From assembly GCF_004519405.1 (NCBI RefSeq), contig NZ_SGWI01000001.1, forward strand, positions 1,116,001-1,180,000: DNA of 64,000 bases, in the 5' to 3' direction. Below are positions 7,594 through 18,432 of the stretch, in pieces. The notes beneath the pieces are model-generated. The model made no database searches and was not told the DNA's origin. It worked only from the letters and a program-made list of their open reading frames with translations. A program made the position numbers and the translations under genes. The first letter of the stretch is position 1; each line of letters opens with the position of its first letter. Origin of the DNA: Pseudomonas sp. BCA17. GTDB taxonomy: Bacteria > Pseudomonadota > Gammaproteobacteria > Pseudomonadales > Pseudomonadaceae.

Positions 7594-10500
7594 ATGCTCG
7601 GGCTGGTAAAGACCGCACTGCAAAAGCCGTACACGTTTATCGTGTTGGCCATATTCATTTGCATCATCGGGCCGATGGCGGCCCTGCGAACCCCTACGGA
7701 TGTGTTTCCCGATATCGGTATCCCTGTGGTCGCCGTGGTCTGGCAGTACAACGGCCTGTCACCGGACGCCATGGCCGGGCGGGTGATCTATACCTACGAA
7801 CGCTCGCTGAGCACCACCGTCAACGACATCGAACATATCGAATCGCAATCGCTGCCCGGCATGGGCATCGTGAAGATCTTCTTCCAGCCCGGCGTGGATA
7901 TCCGTACCGCCAACGCCCAAGTGACCGCGGTTTCACAAACCGTGCTCAAGCAGATGCCACCGGGTATCACGCCGCCACTGATCCTCAACTACAGCGCCTC
8001 CACGGTGCCGATCCTGCAAATGGCGTTCTCCAGCCCGAGCCTGTCGGAAGCCAAGATCCGCGACCTGGTGCAGAACAACATTCGCCTGCCTTTAAGCGCC
8101 CTGCCCGGCCTGGCCATGCCCACGCCAATGGGCGGAAAGCAGCGGCAGATCACCCTCGACCTCGACCCTCAGGCACTGGCCGCCAAAGGCCTGTCGGCAC
8201 AAGACGTGGGCAATGCCCTGGCGCTGCAAAACCAGATCATCCCGGTGGGCACCGCCAAGCTCGGTCCCAATGAATACACGATCCTGCTCAACAACAGCCC
8301 CAAGGCCATCGATGAACTCAACGACCTGCCGATCAAGACCGTCGACGGCGCACTGATCACCATCGGCCAGGTAGCCCACGTGCGCGACGGCTCGCCGCCG
8401 CAGACCAACATCGTGCGGGTCGACGGCCACCGCGCCGTACTGATGCCGGCGCTGAAAAACGGCAGCATCTCCACCCTGTCGATCATCGATGGTATTCGCC
8501 AGATGCTGCCGCGCATCAACGAAACCCTGCCACCTTCACTGAAGACCTCGCTGCTCGGTGACGCCTCAGTGTTCGTCAAGCAATCGGTCGGCAGCGTGGC
8601 CCGGGAAGGCATCATCGCCGCACTGCTGACCAGCGCGATGATCTTGCTGTTCCTCGGCAGTTGGCGCTCCACACTGATCATCGCCGCCTCGATCCCATTG
8701 GCGGTGCTGTCGGCTATCGCGCTGCTGGCGGTCAGCGGGCAAACCCTCAACGTGATGACCCTCGGCGGGCTGGCGTTGGCGGTAGGGATCCTGGTGGACG
8801 ACGCTACGGTGACGATCGAAAACATCAACTGGCACCTGGAACAAGGCAAGGCGGTGAAAACCGCGATCCTCGACGGCGCCGCGCAGATCGTCGGCCCGGC
8901 ATTCGTCTCGCTGCTGTGTATCTGCATCGTGTTCGTGCCGATGTTCCTGCTGCACGGCATCGCCGGGTACCTGTTCCGGCCGATGGCCCTGGCGGTGATC
9001 TTCGCCATGGCCAGCTCGTTCATCCTCTCGCGGACGCTGGTGCCAACCCTGGCGATGTTCCTGCTCAAGCCGCATACACCGGAGCAAGGTGCGGGGCATC
9101 ACCCGGAAGATGACTTCATCAATCACCACGAGGGCGAGCAACACAGCAAACCGCGCAATCGCGTGCTGCAATCGGTGCTGAATTTTCAGCAAGGTTTCGA
9201 GCGTCACTTCTCGAACATCCGCGACACTTACCACGGCCTGCTGACCCTGGCGCTGGGCAATCGCAAGCGCTTTATCGTCGGCTTCCTGACCTGCGTGATC
9301 GCCTCGTTCCTGCTGCTGCCAAGCCTGGGCCAGGACTTCTTCCCGGCCACCGACGCCGGTGCCCTGGCCCTGCACGTACGCTTGCCGCTGGGCACGCGTA
9401 TTGAAGAAAGCGCGGCGGCGTTCGACCGGATTGAAGCGCGGATTCGCGAAGTGATCCCGGCGCAAGAACTGGACACCATCGTCGACAACATCGGTATTCC
9501 GTTGAGCGGTATCGACATGGCCTACAGCAGCAGCGGCACCATCGGCCCGCAGGATGGCGACATCCAGGTCACCTTGAAAGAAGACCATGCGCCCACCGCC
9601 GACTACGTGAAAAAACTGCGTGAAGCCTTGCCGGAAAGTTTCCCCGGCAGTCACTTCGCGTTTCTACCGGCCGACATCAGCAGCCAGATCCTCAACTTCG
9701 GCGCCCCGGCGCCGCTGGATGTGAAAATCTCCGGGCGCAGCGATGAGGAAAACCGCGCCTACGCCGTGGAACTGGAACGTCGCCTTTCGCATATTCCGGG
9801 CATCGCCGACCTGCGTATCCAGCAGTCCACCGGCTACCCGTCGCTGCAAGTCAACGTCGACCGTATGCGGGCCAATGGCCTGGGCATTACCGAGAGGGAC
9901 GTGACCAACAGCATGGTCGCCTCCCTCGCCGGCAGCTCGCAGACCGCGCCGACCTTCTGGCTGAACCCGGCCAACGGCGTGTCGTACTCCATCGTCGCGG
10001 CGACGCCGCAATACCGCCTGGACAGCCTACCGTCACTGGAAGCGTTGCCGGTCACAGGTGCCGGCGGCCAGTCGCAGATCCTCGGCGGCGTGGCGACCAT
10101 CTCCCGCGTGCAAAGCCCGGCGGTGGTGACCCACTACAACATCCAGCCGACCCTGGACCTGTACGCCAACGTGCAAGGTCGTGACCTGGGTGGCGTGGCC
10201 CGCGATGTGCAAAAAGTGCTGGACGATACCGCCTCCATGCGCCCCAAAGGCGCGGTGATCAGCTTGCATGGGCAAATCGACGCGTTGCACGAGGCGTTCA
10301 GCGGTTTGAGCTTCGGCCTGCTCGGCGCGGTGGTGCTGATCTACTTGCTGATCGTGGTCAACTTCCAGTCATGGGTCGATCCGTTCGTAATCATCACCGC
10401 CTTGCCGGCAGCCTTGGCGGGCATCGTATGGATGCTGTTCCTCAGCGGCACCTCGCTGTCGGTACCGGCGCTCACCGGCGCCATCCTGTGCATGGGCGTG

Positions 10501-10815
10501 GCCACCGCCAACTCGATCCTGGTGGTGAGCTTCTGCCGTGAGCGCCTGGCCGAACATGGCGATGCATTAAAGGCTGCGCTGGAAGCCGGCTACACGCGCT
10601 TCCGCCCGGTGTGCATGACGGCCCTGGCGATGATCATCGGCATGTTGCCCCTGGCCATTTCCGAAGAGCAGAACGCCCCGCTCGGCCGAGCCGTGATCGG
10701 CGGCTTGATCCTCGCCACCACTGCCACTTTGTTGTTTGTTCCCGTGGTCTTCAGCCTGGTCCACGGTCGTCACCCTACTCGCGCTGCTGCTGGAGAAACG
10801 TCTCATGTCGTCTGA
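7594..10815 (+). CDS. RND efflux permease, 1073 aa
   Basis: This inner-membrane proton-driven pump subunit has two homologous halves with 12 transmembrane helices. Helix 1 is KPYTFIVLAIFICIIGP, and helices 4-6 start near GILVDDATVTIEN, carrying the acidic residues used for proton relay in this superfamily. The large periplasmic loops follow helix 1 (from TPTDVFPDIG) and helix 7. An unusual His/Glu-rich stretch (residues about 498-525, HTPEQGAGHHPEDDFINHHEGEQ) occupies the central cytoplasmic loop. The start at 7594 has GGAGG upstream. It overlaps the adaptor gene by 11 bases. The substrate cannot be told from the sequence; the permease-adaptor-outer-membrane order differs from Mex operons, where the adaptor comes first. 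Confidence 0.9.
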   Translation: MLGLVKTALQKPYTFIVLAIFICIIGPMAALRTPTDVFPDIGIPVVAVVWQYNGLSPDAMAGRVIYTYERSLSTTVNDIEHIESQSLPGMGIVKIFFQPGVDIRTANAQVTAVSQTVLKQMPPGITPPLILNYSASTVPILQMAFSSPSLSEAKIRDLVQNNIRLPLSALPGLAMPTPMGGKQRQITLDLDPQALAAKGLSAQDVGNALALQNQIIPVGTAKLGPNEYTILLNNSPKAIDELNDLPIKTVDGALITIGQVAHVRDGSPPQTNIVRVDGHRAVLMPALKNGSISTLSIIDGIRQMLPRINETLPPSLKTSLLGDASVFVKQSVGSVAREGIIAALLTSAMILLFLGSWRSTLIIAASIPLAVLSAIALLAVSGQTLNVMTLGGLALAVGILVDDATVTIENINWHLEQGKAVKTAILDGAAQIVGPAFVSLLCICIVFVPMFLLHGIAGYLFRPMALAVIFAMASSFILSRTLVPTLAMFLLKPHTPEQGAGHHPEDDFINHHEGEQHSKPRNRVLQSVLNFQQGFERHFSNIRDTYHGLLTLALGNRKRFIVGFLTCVIASFLLLPSLGQDFFPATDAGALALHVRLPLGTRIEESAAAFDRIEARIREVIPAQELDTIVDNIGIPLSGIDMAYSSSGTIGPQDGDIQVTLKEDHAPTADYVKKLREALPESFPGSHFAFLPADISSQILNFGAPAPLDVKISGRSDEENRAYAVELERRLSHIPGIADLRIQQSTGYPSLQVNVDRMRANGLGITERDVTNSMVASLAGSSQTAPTFWLNPANGVSYSIVAATPQYRLDSLPSLEALPVTGAGGQSQILGGVATISRVQSPAVVTHYNIQPTLDLYANVQGRDLGGVARDVQKVLDDTASMRPKGAVISLHGQIDALHEAFSGLSFGLLGAVVLIYLLIVVNFQSWVDPFVIITALPAALAGIVWMLFLSGTSLSVPALTGAILCMGVATANSILVVSFCRERLAEHGDALKAALEAGYTRFRPVCMTALAMIIGMLPLAISEEQNAPLGRAVIGGLILATTATLLFVPVVFSLVHGRHPTRAAAGETSHVV

Positions 10816-11974
10816 TCACAAACCCTCGCGCAAGCGTCTGATGCTCATGGGTGTCGGCGGCCTGACGTTGGCCGCCCTGCTGGTCGCCAACGGCCTCCAC
10901 GCCCGCACGATGCACGAACAATCGGTTACCGCCTGGACGGAAGCCGCGGCCATCCCGCAGGTGATGGTGTTCCAACCCGAACAGAACGCCACCGGCGACA
11001 CCCTGCGCTTGCCCGCGCATCTGGAAGCCTGGAGCAAAGCGCCGATCCACGCCCGGGTCAGCGGTTACTTGAAGGACTGGAAAGTCGATATCGGCAGCCA
11101 GGTCAACGCCGGGCAAGTGCTCGCCGAAATCGACAGCCCGGACCTCGATCAGCAACTGGCGCAAGCCCACGCCCGACTGGTCCAGGAACAGGCCGATGCG
11201 CGCCTGGCTGAAACCACCGCCACGCGTTGGCAAAACCTGCTGGCAAGCCACTCGGTGTCACGCCAGGAGGCCGATGAAAAAACCTCCAACGCCGCCGCCG
11301 CCAAAGCCAACGCCGCAGCCGCCGCTGCCGATTACGCACGCCTGTCGGCGCTGGAAAGCTACAAGACCCTCCGCGCGCCCTTCACCGGCACTATCACGGC
11401 GCGTAACACCGATATCGGCCAATTGATCAAGGCCGATACCGACAGCGACCCGGAGCTGTTCGACATCGCCGACACTCATCAGCTGCGCCTCTATGTACCG
11501 GTGCCACAGAACTACGCAGCGGTGATCCACCCGGGCCTTGAAGCCGAACTGACCGTACCTGAACACCCTGGCGAACACTTCAAGGCGCGCCTGATCGGCG
11601 ATTCCACCGCCATTGACCGCCGCTCCGGCACCCTGCTCGCCCAGTTCGTCGCCGACAACCCCAAGGGCGAGTTGCTGCCAGGTGACTACGCCGAAGCGAC
11701 CCTGCCGATTCCGGCGGATACCCACGGCGTGAGCATCCCGGCCAGCGCGTTGATCTTCCGCGCCCAAGGCACCCAGGTCGCGGTGCTGGACGCGCAAAAC
11801 CACGTGCACCTGCGAGACATCCACATCGGTCTCGACCTCGGCGAGCGCCTGATCATCGACCAGGGTTTGAAACCTGCCGACCGCGTAGTCGACAACCCGC
11901 CCGACGCATTGCGCGAGGGTGACCCGGTACAACTGGCCGACGCCTCCGGAGGTGCGCATGCGCCCAAGGCTTAA
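10805..11974 (+). CDS. RND periplasmic adaptor (membrane fusion protein)
   Basis: The N-terminal helix (residues about 10-30) anchors the protein. The biotinyl-lipoyl-like half-domains are visible at ARVSGYLKDWKVDIGSQVNAG and APFTGTITARNTDIGQLI, flanking an Ala-rich alpha-helical hairpin (about 105-185, AAAAKANAAAAAADYARL). The beta-barrel and membrane-proximal domains follow. It links the permease with the outer-membrane factor encoded next. It overlaps the upstream gene by 11 bases and the downstream gene by 17, showing one tightly coupled operon. Confidence 0.88.
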   Translation: MSSDHKPSRKRLMLMGVGGLTLAALLVANGLHARTMHEQSVTAWTEAAAIPQVMVFQPEQNATGDTLRLPAHLEAWSKAPIHARVSGYLKDWKVDIGSQVNAGQVLAEIDSPDLDQQLAQAHARLVQEQADARLAETTATRWQNLLASHSVSRQEADEKTSNAAAAKANAAAAAADYARLSALESYKTLRAPFTGTITARNTDIGQLIKADTDSDPELFDIADTHQLRLYVPVPQNYAAVIHPGLEAELTVPEHPGEHFKARLIGDSTAIDRRSGTLLAQFVADNPKGELLPGDYAEATLPIPADTHGVSIPASALIFRAQGTQVAVLDAQNHVHLRDIHIGLDLGERLIIDQGLKPADRVVDNPPDALREGDPVQLADASGGAHAPKA

Positions 11975-13376
11975 GCCCCTCGTGGCGTTGGTGCTGCTGG
12001 TACTGCAAGGCTGCTCGATGGCGCCCACCTACAAGGTGCCCCCGGTGGACCTGCCGGCCGGCTACCGCGAACAGACCAGCGACGGCCCGTGGCACAGCGC
12101 GCAACCGTCCGATCATCTAGCACCCGAATGGTGGAAGCTTTACCACGACTCGCGCCTGAACGACCTGCAACAACAACTGCTCAAGGCCAACCCGGACCTG
12201 GCGGCGGCACTGGCGCACTTCGACGCGTCCCAGGCCTACGCCAGCCAACTGCACGCGGGACTGTTCCCGCAGATCAGCGCCAGCGCACAACCATTGCGTC
12301 AGCGCCAGTCGGATTCGCGGCCGCTGCGCGGTACTACCCAGCCATCGGTGTACAACAGCAACACCGCAGGGTTTTCCCTGAGCTACGACCTCGACCTGTG
12401 GGGCAAAATCCGTAATCAGGTCGCGGCCGGGGATGCCCAGGCGCAGGCGTCCGGGGATGACCTGGCAGCGGCACGCCTGAGCCTGCAACACCAATTGGCA
12501 ACCTTGTATGTGCAGCTCAACGGGCTGGATGCGCAAAGCCGGATTCTCAGCAGCTCGCTGGATGATTTCGGCCAGGCGTTGCAACTGACACGTAGCCGTT
12601 ATGAAGGCCAGATTGCTTCGGAACTGGACCTGACGCGCGCACAAAACCAGTTGGCCGAAGCCAAGGCACAGCTGGATGAAGTGCGTGGGCAACGCAACCT
12701 GACCGAGCATGCCATTGGCGAGCTGGTCGGCGTGGCGGCCAGCGATTTTTCGTTGCCACCGAGCCGGCAACTGATGGCCTTACCGGGCATTCCGTCGCAA
12801 CTGCCCAGCCAACTGCTGCAACGTCGACCGGACATTGCAGCGGCGGAACGCCGGGTGTTTGCGGCCAATGCAACTATTGGCGTGGCGAAGGCGGCGTGGT
12901 ATCCGGACTTCAGCCTGACCGGATTGATCGGCGGGCAGACGCAAGGCGTCGGCAATCTGCTGTCGGCCGGCAACCGTTACTGGGCGCTTGGGCCGTTGGT
13001 GAATCTGCCGATCTTTGACGGCGGGCGTTTGAGCGCCAATGAGCGCCAGGCCAAAGCTGAGTTTGAAGAGGCCTCGGCGCAGTACCGCAGCCATGTACTG
13101 AAAGCCGTGCGCGAGGTGGAGGATAACCTGGCGCAACTGAGGGATTTGCAGCAGGAAGCCCAGGATGAACAAGCGGCGGCGGATGCGGCGCAGCACACGC
13201 AGTCTCTGGCGATGAACAGCTATCAGGCCGGGGCCGTGAGTTATCTGGATGTGGTCACCGCGCAGACCGCTGCATTGCAGGCGCAACGGGCGTTGCAGGC
13301 CGTGCAGACACGGCAGTTGCAGGCGAGCGTGGGGTTGGTCACCGCCTTGGGCGGTGGGTGGCAACCGGGCGCCTGA
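11958..13376 (+). CDS. RND outer-membrane factor lipoprotein (TolC/OprM/NodT type)
   Basis: The start is at ATG 11958 after GGAGGTGCGC. A lipoprotein signal ends LVLQGC, so the protein is acylated. Two repeats typical of the trimeric outer-membrane channel are visible: long heptad-like helices (NPDLAAALAHFDASQAYASQ and NPLAEAKAQLDEV-like stretches) and the motif LLQRRPDIAAAERRVFAANATIGVAKAAWYP that opens the second half. The protein completes the tripartite pump. A perfect inverted repeat follows the stop codon. Confidence 0.9.
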   Translation: MRPRLKPLVALVLLVLQGCSMAPTYKVPPVDLPAGYREQTSDGPWHSAQPSDHLAPEWWKLYHDSRLNDLQQQLLKANPDLAAALAHFDASQAYASQLHAGLFPQISASAQPLRQRQSDSRPLRGTTQPSVYNSNTAGFSLSYDLDLWGKIRNQVAAGDAQAQASGDDLAAARLSLQHQLATLYVQLNGLDAQSRILSSSLDDFGQALQLTRSRYEGQIASELDLTRAQNQLAEAKAQLDEVRGQRNLTEHAIGELVGVAASDFSLPPSRQLMALPGIPSQLPSQLLQRRPDIAAAERRVFAANATIGVAKAAWYPDFSLTGLIGGQTQGVGNLLSAGNRYWALGPLVNLPIFDGGRLSANERQAKAEFEEASAQYRSHVLKAVREVEDNLAQLRDLQQEAQDEQAAADAAQHTQSLAMNSYQAGAVSYLDVVTAQTAALQAQRALQAVQTRQLQASVGLVTALGGGWQPGA

Positions 13377-13384
13377 CAGGACGA

Positions 13385-13420
13385 CCGATAGCGATGTTTC
13401 AGCTGAACCATCGCTATCGG
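13385..13420. terminator. perfect 12-bp hairpin between convergent genes
   Basis: CCGATAGCGATG and CATCGCTATCGG pair over 12 bases around a 12-base loop, eight bases after the outer-membrane factor stop. The right arm runs into a REP fragment (GGGAGCAAGCCCCCAC). There is no T-run, so it may act as a stabilising or Rho-independent-like end for the RND transcript and for the carbamoylase transcript coming the other way. Confidence 0.5.
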
Positions 13421-13452
13421 GAGCAAGCCCCCACACGTTCTTTCACCCCATT

Positions 13453-14736
13453 TCAGGCAGCGAGTTTGCCGCTGGCGATGGCGGCTGAAGCAGCCACCAT
13501 TGCACGTAACAACACCGCACACCCCGCTGCCAGATCATCCGGTGCGGCGTTCTCGATTTCGTTGTGGCTGATGCCGCCTTCACAGGGCACAAAGATCATC
13601 CCCGCCGGGCCGAGTTCGGCGACGAAAATCGCGTCGTGCCCTGCCCCGCTGACGATGTCCATGTTCGACAGGCCCAGCCCGTTCGCCGCGTCGCGCACAG
13701 CATTGACACAACCTTCGTCGAAATACAGTGGCGGGAAATCCGCCGTGGGCTCCATGTCGAAACTCAACCCATGCCTGGCACAGGTCTCATCAATCACGGT
13801 GCGCACTTGGGCTATCATCGAATCCAGCCGTGCCGGTTCCAGATGCCGGAAGTCCAGGGTCATACGCACTTCACCCGGGATGACGTTGCGTGAGCCAGGA
13901 TAGGCTTGCAGGCAACCCACCGTTCCACACGCATGGGGCTGGTGCCCCAACGCTGCCGCATTCACGGCTGCGACCACCGCCGCCGCGCCCACCAAGGCGT
14001 CCTTGCGCAGGTGCATCGGCGTCGGTCCCGCGTGGGCTTCAACGCCGCGCAGCTTCAGGTCGAACCACTTCTGCCCCAATGCCCCCAGCACCACGCCGAT
14101 GGTTTTTTTCTGGTCCTCGAGAATCGGCCCCTGCTCGATATGCGCTTCGAAATAGGCGCCGACCTTATGGCCTGTCGCAGGACGTGAGCCCGCGTAGCCA
14201 ATCGCATTCAACGCATCGCCCACGCTTACGCCATCGGCATCTATCTTGGCCAGGGTATCCGCCAGGCTGAATTTCTCGGCAAACACCCCCGAGCCCATCA
14301 TGCACGGAGGAAAACGCGACCCCTCTTCGTTGGTCCACACCACCACTTCCAGTGGGGCCTCGGTTTCCACCTTCAGGTCATTGAGCGTGCGTAACACTTC
14401 CACCCCCGCCAGCACGCCGAAACAACCGTCGAACTTGCCGCCGGTGGGCTGGGTGTCGATATGGCTGCCGGTCATCACCGGTGGCAGGTTGGGATTGCGC
14501 CCGGGGCGGCGCGCGAAGATATTGCCGATACCGTCGACGGTGACCGTGCAACCGGCCTCCTCGCACCACTGCACGAACAGGTCGCGGGCCTGGCGATCGA
14601 GGTCGGTGAGGGCCAGGCGGCACACGCCACCCTTGGGAGTGGCGCCGAGCCTGGCCAAGTCCATCAAGGACTGCCACAAGCGTTCACGGTTGATGTGCTG
14701 ATGGGTGGATTGCAGAACGTCCAGGGCAGCGTTCAT
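13453..14736 (-). CDS. N-carbamoyl-beta-alanine amidohydrolase (beta-ureidopropionase)
   Basis: This M20-type zinc amidase of the hydantoinase/carbamoylase family catalyses the last step of reductive pyrimidine breakdown: N-carbamoyl-beta-alanine to beta-alanine, CO2 and ammonia. Metal ligands are visible in GSHIDTQP, GGKFDGCFG, WTNEEGSRF and YFEAHIEQGP, with a late His in GGISHNE. The dimerisation insert contains RGVEAHAGPTPM. The length of 427 aa is normal. It lies 24 bases downstream of the NCS1 transporter in the same direction, and next to dihydropyrimidinase and dihydropyrimidine dehydrogenase genes, which fixes the substrate better than family alone. Confidence 0.88.
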   Translation of the reverse strand: MNAALDVLQSTHQHINRERLWQSLMDLARLGATPKGGVCRLALTDLDRQARDLFVQWCEEAGCTVTVDGIGNIFARRPGRNPNLPPVMTGSHIDTQPTGGKFDGCFGVLAGVEVLRTLNDLKVETEAPLEVVVWTNEEGSRFPPCMMGSGVFAEKFSLADTLAKIDADGVSVGDALNAIGYAGSRPATGHKVGAYFEAHIEQGPILEDQKKTIGVVLGALGQKWFDLKLRGVEAHAGPTPMHLRKDALVGAAAVVAAVNAAALGHQPHACGTVGCLQAYPGSRNVIPGEVRMTLDFRHLEPARLDSMIAQVRTVIDETCARHGLSFDMEPTADFPPLYFDEGCVNAVRDAANGLGLSNMDIVSGAGHDAIFVAELGPAGMIFVPCEGGISHNEIENAAPDDLAAGCAVLLRAMVAASAAIASGKLAA

Positions 14737-14760
14737 GGGGATCTCCTCAGGCTACATTTC

Positions 14761-16242
14761 TCAGGAATTGACGGCGACCGGACTGGCCCCGCGCTTGGCA
14801 TTCAAGCCGTAGTACAACAAGCCGCCCAACGCCGAACCGGTAAACCAGCCATAGCTGTAGAACCAGTTGAAGGCGTCACTGCCCAGCGACAGCAAGGTCA
14901 GCACCACCGGCACGCCGAAGGCGATAAAACCGCTCCAGTTCCACGCCGGATAGACGTCGTCGCGGTACAGACCGGCGAGGTCCAGTTGCTGCTTGCGGGT
15001 GATGAAATAGTCCACCACCATGATCCCGGCAATCGGTCCCAACAGGCTTGAATAGCCCAGCAACCAGTTGGAATACACGGTTTCGAGGCTCACATCCGAG
15101 ACGATCAGCCCGAGTTTTTTCAGCAACTCGTGCCCCATCAATGCCAGCCCCACCAAACCAGTCAGAATCACGGCGGTCGTGCGATTGATCAGCTTGGGCG
15201 CGATGTTCTGGAAGTCATTGGTGGGCGATACGATGTTCGCCGCCGTGTTGGTGGACAACGTTGCGATGATGATCAACGCCATGGCGACCGCCACCCACAC
15301 CGGGCTCTGAATATGCCCGATCAAGCTCACCGGGTCGGAGACGCTGACGCCCACCAGTTTTACCGAGGCGGCGGTCATGATCACGCCGAGGGCAGCGAAC
15401 AGGAACATGGTCAGCGGCAAGCCGAAAATCTGGCCGAGAATCTGGTCTTTCTGGCTTTTGGCATAGCGGCTGAAATCGGGAATGTTCAGCGACAACGTGG
15501 CCCAGAAACCCACCATCGCGGTAAGGCCGGCCATGAAGTAGCCAATGAGGCTCGCCCCTTCCGGGCGCTTGGGTGGGATGGCCATGAGTTCGCTGAGCGA
15601 CACATTCGGCATCGCCCACACCAGCAGGCCGATCCCCACCGCCACCAGCAACGGCGCCGACAGGGTTTCCAGGCGCTTGATCGACTCGGCGCCACGCAGT
15701 ACCACCCACAGGTTCAGGGTCCAGAAGATCATGAAGCCGATCACTTCGCCGGTGCCGCCCAGGGACTTCCAGCCTTCGAAAATCGAGCCCAGGAACAGAT
15801 GGATCGCCAACCCGCCGAACATCGTCTGGATCCCGAACCAGCCGCACGCCACCAGCGCCCGGATCAGGCACGGTATGTTGGAGCCGAGAATGCCAAAGGA
15901 CGAACGCAATAACACCGGAAACGGAATGCCGTACTTGGTGCCCGGAAACGCGTTGAGGGTCAGCGGAATCAGCACCACGATATTGGCCAACAGGATCGCA
16001 ATCAGCGCTTCGCCCACCGACAATCCGAAATACGCGGTAAGCACCCCGCCCAGGGTGTAGGTCGGCACGCAGATCGACATGCCGACCCACAGCGCGGTGA
16101 TGTGCCACTTGTTCCAGGTACGCTCATGCACCTTGCTCGGTGCCATGTCGTGGTTGTAGCGAGGGCTGTCGAGGACGTCGGGGCCGGCGTCGAGTTCGTA
16201 CAGGCCGTTGCGCTCAATGACTTGCGATCTGTTCTGTTGCAT
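14761..16242 (-). CDS. NCS1-family nucleobase/hydantoin:cation symporter
   Basis: About twelve transmembrane helices are seen. The family signature near the N-terminus is KVHERTWNKWHITALWVGMSICVPTYTLGG, followed by helix 3 with IPFPVLLRSSFGILGSNIP, and GFWATLSLNIPDFSRYAKSQ with the NPDF-like loop found in NCS1 proteins. It would import uracil, thymine, dihydropyrimidine or hydantoin. The divergent pathway genes support a pyrimidine substrate, but exact specificity is not readable. It is the first gene of the minus-strand arm. Confidence 0.85.
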   Translation of the reverse strand: MQQNRSQVIERNGLYELDAGPDVLDSPRYNHDMAPSKVHERTWNKWHITALWVGMSICVPTYTLGGVLTAYFGLSVGEALIAILLANIVVLIPLTLNAFPGTKYGIPFPVLLRSSFGILGSNIPCLIRALVACGWFGIQTMFGGLAIHLFLGSIFEGWKSLGGTGEVIGFMIFWTLNLWVVLRGAESIKRLETLSAPLLVAVGIGLLVWAMPNVSLSELMAIPPKRPEGASLIGYFMAGLTAMVGFWATLSLNIPDFSRYAKSQKDQILGQIFGLPLTMFLFAALGVIMTAASVKLVGVSVSDPVSLIGHIQSPVWVAVAMALIIIATLSTNTAANIVSPTNDFQNIAPKLINRTTAVILTGLVGLALMGHELLKKLGLIVSDVSLETVYSNWLLGYSSLLGPIAGIMVVDYFITRKQQLDLAGLYRDDVYPAWNWSGFIAFGVPVVLTLLSLGSDAFNWFYSYGWFTGSALGGLLYYGLNAKRGASPVAVNS

Positions 16243-18270
<2,028 letters not shown>

Positions 18271-18285
18271 AAGCGGCCTTCAGTC

Positions 18286-18360
18286 TCTCGCCGGCAAGCC
18301 CGGCTCCCACCTGTCGATGTGTGAACACATCCAACATGTGGGCACTGGCTTGCCGGCGAA
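18286..18360. repeat. REP doublet between dht and the dehydrogenase genes
   Basis: Two inverted copies of a TCGCCGGCAAGCC...CCCAC type REP flank a spacer containing GATGTGTGAACACATC. The sequence lies in the 162-base gap between two genes of one pathway, where it may stabilise or partly end the upstream message. Confidence 0.75.
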
Positions 18361-18432
18361 GGGGCCCGCACAGGCAACACAAAAACCAATGCCCATCAGA
18401 GGCAGCACCTCAATAACCGTGAGGCCAACACC

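Noticed and set aside
8566..9654. 362-codon minus-strand frame inside the RND permease
   Set aside because: Antisense shadow of a high-GC gene; rich in His, Arg, Gln and Asp with no domain.
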